The notes beneath the pieces were generated by a model, which was given only the letters and a program-made list of their open reading frames with translations, was not told where the DNA came from and ran no database searches. Shown here piece by piece: positions 1 through 4,634 of a DNA stretch of 5,158 nt. The DNA lies in NCBI GenBank assembly GCA_003140115.1, contig PLIQ01000085.1, positions 3,578-8,735 of the forward strand. Direction: 5' to 3'. The stretch's first letter is position 1. Every line of letters starts with the position of its first letter. The stretch is from Actinomycetota bacterium (GTDB taxonomy: Bacteria > Actinomycetota > Actinomycetes > Streptosporangiales > Streptosporangiaceae). The position numbers and the translations under genes were made by a program.

Positions 1-1283
1 GGCAAGTCGCCGCACTGATCGGCCGCGGCCGGCATGTAAGCGTGCCAAATGAGGTGCTTTCGCGGCCGGGCTGGGCTTCTCAGGTACCTGGTGAATGGCG
101 CATCGTACCTGTTCTTACAAGTACGATGCGCCATCGACCAGGTCAGGCTCGGCGGACAAACCGGGGCAATCCGGGGCAAATGTGCCGGGGGGTTGATCGA
201 TAAGGATGAAGGGCGGCGGTTACGGCGGCTGCGGACCGCGGTCGCCAGGCCCCGTAGGACCTCGGCGGTCGTACCGATATCCATGCACGCGTCGGTAACG
301 CTCTGCCCGTAGGTGAGCGTGGCCGGATTGCCGGGTTCCTGCCGGCCCTCGCGCAGGAAGCTCTCCACCATCACTCCGGTCAGGCCTCGTTCTCCGGACG
401 CTATCTGGTCCGCCAGGGCGGCCGCCACCAGCGGCTGACGGCGGTGATCCTTCCAGCTGTTGCCGTGGCTGGTGTCGACCATCAGCCGACGCGGCAGCCC
501 GGCCGCCGCGACCATGTCGAGCGCTTTGGAGACGTGGCTCGCCCCGTAATTCGGGCCAGCCCGGCCGCCGCGCAGAACCACATGGGTGTCAGGGTTGCCC
601 GTGGTCTCCACCAGGGCGACCGTCCCGAGCGGGGTAGCGCCGAAGAACGTGTGGTGGGCCGCCGCCGCGCGGCACGCGTCCACCGCCACCTGGATGTCGC
701 CGTCGGTGCCGTTCTTGAACCCGACCGGCATCGACAGGCCCGAGGCGAGCTGCCGGTGGACCTGGCTTTCCGTGGTCCGCGCGCCGATCGCGCCCCAGGC
801 CACGGCGTCCGCGATGTACTGAGGCGTGACGAGATCAAGCCACTCGCAGCCCACCGGCAAGCCGAGGGTTACGATGTCGAGCAGTAGCTGCCGCGCGACC
901 CGCAGGCCGCTGTGCACGTCATGGCGGCCGTCCATTCCCGGGTCGTTGATCAGGCCCTTCCAGCCCGTTACGGTCCGCGGCTTCTCGAAGTACACCCGCA
1001 TCACGACCAGCAGATCGTCGTGATGCCGGTCCCGCAGGGCGGCCAGGCGGCCTGCGTAGTCCAGGGCAGCCGCCGGGTCGTGCACGGAACAGGGACCGGC
1101 GACCATGAGAAGGCGGTCATCGGACCCGTCGAGCACGGCGCGGACCTCGTGCCGGGAACGCTTTACACTCGCCGCCGCCTCTTCGCTAAGCGGGAGCTCG
1201 TCAAGGAGAGCCGCCGGTGAAATCAACCGCTCGTAGCCAGCTATACGGGCGTCAACACCAGACAGCGCCTTTAGCACAGACAT
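1..1283 (-). CDS. Class I DAHP synthase (3-deoxy-D-arabino-heptulosonate 7-phosphate synthase), 3' end open at window edge
   Basis: Condenses phosphoenolpyruvate with erythrose 4-phosphate, the first committed step of the shikimate pathway, in the cytoplasm. Translation from ATG 1283-1281 aligns by eye along its whole length with E. coli AroG. Visible motifs are GPCSVHD (63-69, metal Cys65), MRVYFEKPRT (95-104, Lys101), GARTTESQVHR (167-177, Arg169), GFKNGTDG (188-195, Lys190), LRGG (Arg238), DTSHGNS (270-276, metal His273), GVMVES (Glu307) and SVTDAC (Asp331). All metal and substrate residues expected for the family are present. The start fits AroG's N-terminal length, and a G-run (1293-1288) lies 4 nt upstream as a possible weak ribosome site. 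The family domain ends around residue 356 (near position 215, after VRSRRNRR), yet the frame stays open for about 70 more codons to the window edge. That tail has poor actinomycete codon use (TTA, AGA, many A/T third positions) and contains a hairpin. The gene is divergent from the acyltransferase. Identification is very secure; the true C-terminus is unknown. Confidence 0.95.
   Translation of the reverse strand, partial: MSVLKALSGVDARIAGYERLISPAALLDELPLSEEAAASVKRSRHEVRAVLDGSDDRLLMVAGPCSVHDPAAALDYAGRLAALRDRHHDDLLVVMRVYFEKPRTVTGWKGLINDPGMDGRHDVHSGLRVARQLLLDIVTLGLPVGCEWLDLVTPQYIADAVAWGAIGARTTESQVHRQLASGLSMPVGFKNGTDGDIQVAVDACRAAAAHHTFFGATPLGTVALVETTGNPDTHVVLRGGRAGPNYGASHVSKALDMVAAAGLPRRLMVDTSHGNSWKDHRRQPLVAAALADQIASGERGLTGVMVESFLREGRQEPGNPATLTYGQSVTDACMDIGTTAEVLRGLATAVRSRRNRRPSSLSINPPAHLPRIAPVCPPSLTWSMAHRTCKNRYDAPFTRYLRSPARPRKHLIWHAYMPAAADQCGDL
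86..143. terminator. Long imperfect hairpin, possible factor-independent terminator or processed RNA structure
   Basis: Two perfect arms of 14 bp, 95-108 (atggcgcatcgtac) and 121-134, are flanked outside by a further 7-bp pairing (86-92 with 137-143) after a 2x2 mismatch. Inside, 3 more pairs (110-112 with 117-119) follow a 1x1 mismatch and leave the tetraloop tctt. That makes 24 base pairs in a 58-nt element. It lies about 70 nt past the end of the conserved DAHP synthase domain, where a terminator would be expected. There is no U-tract on either strand, so a classical rho-independent terminator is not shown, although actinomycete terminators often lack one. It also sits inside the open frame of the DAHP synthase. 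It could instead be an inverted-repeat element. Confidence 0.5.
161..190. repeat. Short tandem repeat ccggggcaa x2 plus a third ccgggg
   Basis: The 9-mer ccggggcaa occurs at 161-169 and 171-179 (period 10), and ccgggg recurs at 185-190. It lies in the tail between the end of the DAHP synthase domain and the hairpin at 86-143. The low complexity supports the view that this tail is not conserved protein sequence. No function is evident. Confidence 0.5.
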
Positions 1284-1295
1284 GACGCCCCCCAA

Positions 1296-1372
1296 AGGCA
1301 GTTTACCAGGTCACAGACGGAAATAGCCAAGCACGAGACTAAGACGTTTATCACGTTCAGGTGGTTTACCAG
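1296..1372. repeat. Paired direct repeat AGGnnGTTTACCAG, possible operator sites
   Basis: Copies lie at 1296-1309 and 1359-1372 and match at 12 of 14 positions, with GTTTACCAG identical. They are exactly 63 bp apart, about six helical turns, so they would face the same side of the DNA. A degenerate third copy, GTTTATCAC, is at 1346-1354. The first copy covers the candidate -10 region of the DAHP synthase. A role as regulator binding sites is inference; no regulator gene is visible in the window. Confidence 0.35.
1300..1330 (-). promoter_or_regulatory. Possible promoter for the DAHP synthase
   Basis: Reading towards the DAHP synthase, TAAACT (1305-1300) fits a TANNNT -10 box. TTGGCT (1330-1325) is a weak -35 candidate at a long 19-nt spacing. 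Transcription would start only about 10 nt before the ATG at 1283. The -10 overlaps one copy of the repeated GTTTACCAG site, which would suit control by a DNA-binding protein. This is pattern matching only. Confidence 0.22.
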
Positions 1373-1436
1373 ATTCGGTACCCGCCGTATTCGAAAATCG
1401 CCGGCTGGCGCCAGAGTAGGCACGACTCGAGGCAGT

Positions 1437-1469
1437 GTGTTTATGCGAAAGCTCGCGTTATGCAAACAC
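1437..1469. repeat. Nested inverted repeat in the divergent spacer
   Basis: Outer arms gtgttt (1437-1442) and aaacac (1464-1469) enclose an inner GCGA-aagc-TCGC hairpin (1445-1456). TTATGC also occurs as a direct repeat within it (1441-1446 and 1458-1463). It could be an operator or chance; the arms are short. Confidence 0.25.
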
Positions 1470-1686
1470 CCCGGCGCGGGGTCGCTGGCCCGCTCACCTG
1501 CACCGAGTGGTTGCTGGATAACGCTCAGTGTGCGCCGGGCGGGTGCGCGGCCTCGCTCACGCACGACCAGAGTTCGCTGCTGAAGCGTAATCGCCTCATT
1601 CAACCGATCCACCTCCCGGACTGGCGCGTGACGCCGGCCTGAGTAATCTGCCCGCCGCGGGTGTATCAGGACCAGCAGTCGCGGCT

Positions 1687-1735
1687 CTATGTATAGATAG
1701 GATCGTGCAATACGCCCGCGTGATACGCCCGCGTC
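1687..1735 (+). promoter_or_regulatory. AT-rich near-palindrome and 13-bp tandem repeat, possible acyltransferase promoter region
   Basis: CTATGTATAGATAG (1687-1700) is a 14-bp palindrome except for one symmetric mismatch pair, and it is the most AT-rich spot in the spacer. It overlaps TAGGAT (1698-1703), a good actinomycete -10-like hexamer, but no convincing -35 lies 16-19 nt upstream. Directly downstream, ATACGCCCGCGT is repeated with a period of 13 (1710-1721 and 1723-1734). The combination suggests a promoter with operator for the downstream acyltransferase gene, but that is inference. Confidence 0.3.
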
Positions 1736-1739
1736 CACC

Positions 1740-1826
1740 TTCTCGCAGAACAGCTTTCGCCACGACGCGATTCAGATCCACGGGGCCTGCGGCTACCTGA
1801 AGGAAGCCGGGATCGAGAGGGAAGGA
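1740..1826 (+). pseudogene. Relic resembling the C-terminal part of an acyl-CoA dehydrogenase
   Basis: In the frame starting at 1740 the translation reads FSQNSFRHDAIQIHGACGYL followed by KEAGIERE. This resembles the conserved acyl-CoA dehydrogenase C-terminal signature, roughly D-A-(I/V/L)-Q-(I/V/L)-H-G-G-x-G-Y-x-x-E-x-x-(V/I)-E-R. Third positions are mostly G/C, as in a real actinomycete gene. The rest of the gene is absent: the frame meets a stop at 1698-1700, and downstream it runs unrecognisably into the acyltransferase gene in another frame. The acyltransferase ribosome site (1817-1821) lies inside it. I infer that a dehydrogenase gene once stood here and was mostly deleted. A chance match is possible, since only about 29 residues support it. 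Confidence 0.42.
1817..1821 (+). promoter_or_regulatory. Ribosome binding site of the acyltransferase gene
   Basis: GAGGG lies 6 nt before the ATG at 1828, within a purine-rich run (about 1815-1828). This supports the chosen start over internal codons. Confidence 0.6.
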
Positions 1827-1827
1827 A

Positions 1828-2841
1828 ATGGCATATCTGCAGAGGTTGACGACTGGCCGTCTAGGCAAGGCCCGGGCGGAGCGACTGCTGCGCACCGCGG
1901 AGAGCGTGGCCTACTGGACGGTAGGGGCGCCGCTGACCTCGCTGCTGCCCGCCAGCCTGGCCTACCGCACCGCCTGCTGGCGGGGGGACTGGAGTTTGCG
2001 GCACCGGACCGAGCAGCGCTCGGAGATCGTGCGTAACCTGCGCCAGGTGCTCGGTGACGAGCTCAGCGAGGAAGAGGCTGAGCGCCAGGCCCGGGAATTC
2101 TTCCGGATGAGGTCCTGTGAGGTCATCGACGTGATGCGGCTGCGGGGCCGGGCTCGGCCCCTGGGCAAACTCGTCGAGATCCGCGGCCGCGAGCACCTGG
2201 AGGCCGCGCTGGCCGGGGGCAAGGGGGCCGTCCTGTGCACCGCCCACTTCGGTTCCTACAACGCCGCCTTTTCCCTGCTCCATGCCAGCGGGTTCCCGCT
2301 CACCTCCACCGGGCGCTCGTTCTCTCACGAGGCTGGTGGGTCTTCCGCCGAGCGGCGGCTCTGGGCGTTCGTCTTCGACCGGCGCCTGCAGCGGCACCGG
2401 CAGCGGCCGGGCATCGAGTTCCGGCCGGGCCGGCTTCAGGTCGCGGCGCAGGTCGCGGTCGCGCTTCGCGCCAACGAGGTGGTGACGTTCTCGAGCGACG
2501 CCCCGCCCCTGGAGGCTGACCGGGCCCGCGCGGTCGAAGTGACCTTGCTTGGCAGGCAGGCCAGCCTCTTGCCCGGGGTCGTGACGCTCGCCCAGCTGAC
2601 CGGTGCCCCCGTGCTCATGGTGTTCATGCACCGCTCGGCCGACTATCGCCACCAGGTGCTGGAAATCTCGGCCCCGGTGCGGGTCGAAGGCGACCCGGCG
2701 ACGGCGTTCCGGTCCTGCGTGGCCGCGATGGACACCGCGATCAGGACCAAGCCCGCCCACTGGGTCTACTGGGCCGATACCGATGACCTGGTCAGCCTGG
2801 GCATACTCCCGGCTGCTCCGGCGGGGCTGGCTTCTACTTAG
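1828..2841 (+). CDS. LpxL/PatA-family (lysophospholipid-type) acyltransferase with altered HX4N motif
   Basis: A 337-aa protein of the size and layout of bacterial lipid A / phosphatidylinositol-mannoside acyltransferases (PF03279-like). The family moves acyl groups from acyl-ACP or acyl-CoA to an acceptor at the inner face of the membrane. Supporting features are a weakly hydrophobic N-terminal segment (about 25-50), the segment GGKGAVLCTAHFGSYNAA (130-147), the acceptor/substrate block FSSDAPP (221-227) followed by EVTLLGRQASLLPGVVTLAQ (237-256, like the family's FFG-x-pa---g-a-lA), TGAPVLMVFMHR (258-269), and a C-terminal PAHWVYWADTDDL (309-321) where relatives have a 'W.HRRF'-like end. 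The catalytic HX4(D/E) motif appears as His140-FGSY-Asn145, so the acidic partner is replaced by Asn. Either the activity is altered or another acidic residue serves. The stop overlaps the convergent carrier-protein gene by 8 bp. A carrier-bound acyl donor from the neighbouring operon is plausible; the acceptor is unknown. Confidence 0.85.
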   Translation: MAYLQRLTTGRLGKARAERLLRTAESVAYWTVGAPLTSLLPASLAYRTACWRGDWSLRHRTEQRSEIVRNLRQVLGDELSEEEAERQAREFFRMRSCEVIDVMRLRGRARPLGKLVEIRGREHLEAALAGGKGAVLCTAHFGSYNAAFSLLHASGFPLTSTGRSFSHEAGGSSAERRLWAFVFDRRLQRHRQRPGIEFRPGRLQVAAQVAVALRANEVVTFSSDAPPLEADRARAVEVTLLGRQASLLPGVVTLAQLTGAPVLMVFMHRSADYRHQVLEISAPVRVEGDPATAFRSCVAAMDTAIRTKPAHWVYWADTDDLVSLGILPAAPAGLAST

Positions 2842-3136
2842 CCGCGGGCGCGGCGCGCTCGACCAGGGAAACCAGGTCCGATACGTGCACGAGGTCGACC
2901 GTCATCAGGTACTCATCCATCAGCTGGACGCCGAGCTTGCTCTCGAGCTCGATGAGCAGCCGGGCCAGAGTCAGCGAGTCCAGGCCCAGGTCGGTGTAGA
3001 GTTCCTGGCCCTCGTCCAGCGTCTCGACGGTCAGGTCCGGGATGATGGTCACCAGGGCGTCGGACACCAGGGTCATCGCCTGGCTCCGATCCAGCTCCGG
3101 CCGGACTGTCACTTCGCCACTGTCTCCAGTGCCCAT
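2834..3136 (-). CDS. Discrete acyl carrier protein
   Basis: A 100-aa protein with the carrier-protein fold pattern. The phosphopantetheine attachment site is LGLDSLTL, with Ser54, preceded by ELYTDLGLDS and followed by ARLLIELESKLGVQL (helix II) and a C-terminal VHVSDLVSLVERA helix. It would be converted to the holo form by a phosphopantetheinyl transferase and carry a thioester intermediate in the cytoplasm. It begins at ATG 3136-3134 with a strong Shine-Dalgarno GGAGG 8 nt upstream, and lies 34 nt after the ligase stop, so the two are almost certainly cotranscribed. The ligase is the obvious loading partner (inference). The N-terminus has about 15 extra residues before helix I. The last codons overlap the end of the convergent acyltransferase gene. 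It could equally be called a stand-alone peptidyl carrier protein; the LDSL motif does not separate these with certainty. Confidence 0.93.
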   Translation of the reverse strand: MGTGDSGEVTVRPELDRSQAMTLVSDALVTIIPDLTVETLDEGQELYTDLGLDSLTLARLLIELESKLGVQLMDEYLMTVDLVHVSDLVSLVERAAPAAK

Positions 3137-3144
3137 AACTAGTA

Positions 3145-3149
3145 CCTCC
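3145..3149 (-). promoter_or_regulatory. Strong ribosome binding site of the carrier-protein gene
   Basis: GGAGG (3149-3145) lies 8 nt before ATG 3136-3134, in the short gap after the ligase stop. It is the best ribosome site in the window and suggests that the carrier protein is translated independently and strongly within the operon. Confidence 0.7.
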
Positions 3150-3170
3150 GCTTGTGAGGAAAGACTCTAC

Positions 3171-4634
3171 TTATCCGCCGGAGACGGAGAGCTGACGGTC
3201 GGCGCTTGGCCGGCGGATCACCTTGCCGGTCGCGGTGGTGGCCAGGGTTTCGACGGTCACGAACCGGCTCGGCTGCCTCGCCGGTGATAGTCGCTGCCGG
3301 CAGAAGGCTTGCAGCGCGGCCACGTCGACGTCGGCCGGAGTCACCGTGGCCCGGATCCGCTGGCCGAGCCATTCGTCCGGCTCACCGTCGACCAGGCAGG
3401 TGTGCACGGTCGGGAACTCGAGCAACACGGCCTCGACTTCCTCCGGGCTCACCTTCGTACCGCCGACGTTGACGCAGTTGGCCAGGCGGCCCACGATCAC
3501 GAGTCCGTCCGGCGTCATGCGGCCGATGTCGCCGGTGACAAAGCCGTTCGCGATCGCCTCGGTATCGACCCGATCCGGGTGCAGGTATCCGCTCATCGCG
3601 CTCGGCGAGTGGACCGTGATCAGACCTGCCCCTTCCCCGGCCGCGTCGTCGGCCGACGGCTGCGACCCCGGCTCCACCGGGCGCAGCTCGACCCGGACCC
3701 CGCCGAGCGGCTGACCAAGGGAGTGCGCATCGGTCCAGGGAGCCGGCGGCCGAATGCAGATGGGGCCGGTTTCCGTCGTGCCGTACACCTCGCCAAGCCA
3801 GCCGCCGAGCACGGTCCCGACGAGTTCAGCGGTCCGCGCGTCCATCGGCATGCCCGCGGACAGGTAGCCGATGCGGCGCGCCGGCGGGCCGGCGGCCGCC
3901 GAGGCCAGCAGCCGCAGCAGCGGCGTCACGCCGGCCACCAGCGTGACGTCGTGCTCAATGAGGGCATGCGATAGCATCCAGGGCCGCTCCGCGCTGGTGA
4001 CGACCGTCGTGGAACCGGCCAGCGGAGCGGCCAGGACCAGTCCGAAGCCGTACGCGTGATGCAGCGGCACCGGGCAGGCCAGCACAGTCGCCGGACTCAT
4101 GTCCAGTGCGGTCCAGTAGTTCTCCACCTCGGCCAGCAGGGCGCTGACCGGACGCAGCGCCACCTTGGTCCGTCCGCTGGTGCCGGAGGTGAGCTGGGCG
4201 CTGGCGGCGCCGCCGGGCGGCGCTTCGCCGGGCGGCCGACGCTCGATCAGTCGTTCGCCTGCCACCACGGAGCCGGCCCCCGGCAGTAGCGCCCAGTCCA
4301 GCGGCGCGGCCAGGTGCGTCACCGCGGCCAGTTCCTCGTTCCGCTCTCGTTCCCACTCGCTCATCTGCCGCGGCAGCGGAACCACCACCGCATCGAGCGC
4401 GAGCACCGCGAGCACGTCCGCCACGAACGAGGCGGCCGGCCAGGCCACGGCCCCGACCCGGCAGCCCGGCCCGATCCCAGCCCGGCGGTAGGCATCGAGG
4501 CGCGTTTCGGTCAGGGCGACGAGGTCCTGCGCGGTGGTGTTCCCCGCTTCCTCGGCGAAGAGCACGGCCTGCGGGGATCGCGCGGCCGTCTCCCGCAACA
4601 GCTCGAGCGGCTCCTCGCCGTGGCCGCCGCTCAC
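3171..4634 (-). CDS. Stand-alone AMP-forming acyl ligase / adenylation enzyme
   Basis: A 487-aa ANL-superfamily enzyme with all core motifs: P-loop LTSGTSGRTKV (148-158), A4-like PLHHAYGFG (190-198), A5 EVYGTTETG (282-290), A7 VTGDIGRM (366-373, ATP-ribose Asp369), hinge A8 GRLANCVNVGGTKVSPEEVE (382-401), and A10 TATGKVIRR (467-475) with catalytic Lys471. It should activate a carboxylic acid with ATP to an acyl-adenylate and pass it to a thiol. With a carrier-protein gene 34 nt downstream and no CoA-specific evidence, carrier loading is the best guess, though a CoA ligase remains possible. The substrate cannot be read from sequence alone. The start is GTG 4634-4632, which overlaps the upstream aminotransferase stop as GTGA. 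No good Shine-Dalgarno is seen, so translation is probably coupled. Length is slightly short for the family (about 500-550), with a compact N-terminal subdomain, but nothing essential is missing. Confidence 0.93.
   Translation of the reverse strand: MSGGHGEEPLELLRETAARSPQAVLFAEEAGNTTAQDLVALTETRLDAYRRAGIGPGCRVGAVAWPAASFVADVLAVLALDAVVVPLPRQMSEWERERNEELAAVTHLAAPLDWALLPGAGSVVAGERLIERRPPGEAPPGGAASAQLTSGTSGRTKVALRPVSALLAEVENYWTALDMSPATVLACPVPLHHAYGFGLVLAAPLAGSTTVVTSAERPWMLSHALIEHDVTLVAGVTPLLRLLASAAAGPPARRIGYLSAGMPMDARTAELVGTVLGGWLGEVYGTTETGPICIRPPAPWTDAHSLGQPLGGVRVELRPVEPGSQPSADDAAGEGAGLITVHSPSAMSGYLHPDRVDTEAIANGFVTGDIGRMTPDGLVIVGRLANCVNVGGTKVSPEEVEAVLLEFPTVHTCLVDGEPDEWLGQRIRATVTPADVDVAALQAFCRQRLSPARQPSRFVTVETLATTATGKVIRRPSADRQLSVSGG

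Larger units (their letters stand above)
1284..1739. other. Divergent intergenic spacer with no supported gene
   Basis: This 456-bp stretch separates the DAHP synthase start from the acyl-CoA dehydrogenase-like relic and is visibly less GC-rich than the neighbouring genes. Open frames exist on both strands, but their translations match no family I recognise and the longest (minus strand) runs into the DAHP synthase start. The spacer holds candidate control elements for the two divergent genes: repeated GTTTACCAG sites near 1301 and 1364, a perfect 10-bp palindrome ctggcgccag (1405-1414), a nested inverted repeat (1437-1469), a small GC hairpin (1469-1481), a near-palindromic AT-rich site (1687-1700) and a 13-bp tandem repeat (1710-1735). 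The presence of promoters for both genes here is inferred from the divergent layout. Confidence 0.6.

Noticed and set aside
1405..1414. Perfect 10-bp palindrome ctggcgccag as an operator
   Set aside because: Too short and too GC-rich to stand out in this DNA. It is mentioned only in the spacer description.
1361..1642. Plus-strand open frame of about 93 codons in the spacer
   Set aside because: No ribosome site and no recognisable motif, with weak codon bias. It is probably chance.
1271..1738. Long minus-strand open frame across the divergent spacer (about 155 codons)
   Set aside because: Its translation resembles no family I know, codon third positions are not biased as in the neighbours, it overlaps the DAHP synthase start in another frame, and it covers the likely promoter area.
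1861..2760. Long minus-strand open frame opposite the acyltransferase gene (about 299 codons)
   Set aside because: It is a shadow frame created by high GC content; the plus-strand protein has clear family motifs while this one has none.
2841..2854. Small GC hairpin gccgc-gggc-gcggc right after the acyltransferase stop
   Set aside because: Only 5 bp with no U-tract, and it is fully explained by the Ala/Pro codons of the carrier-protein C-terminus. Not called as a terminator.
3309..3974. Plus-strand open frame opposite the ligase gene (about 221 codons)
   Set aside because: Its translation is Arg/Gly/Ala/His-rich and of low complexity, typical of the antisense of a GC-rich gene. The minus strand carries a complete adenylation enzyme.
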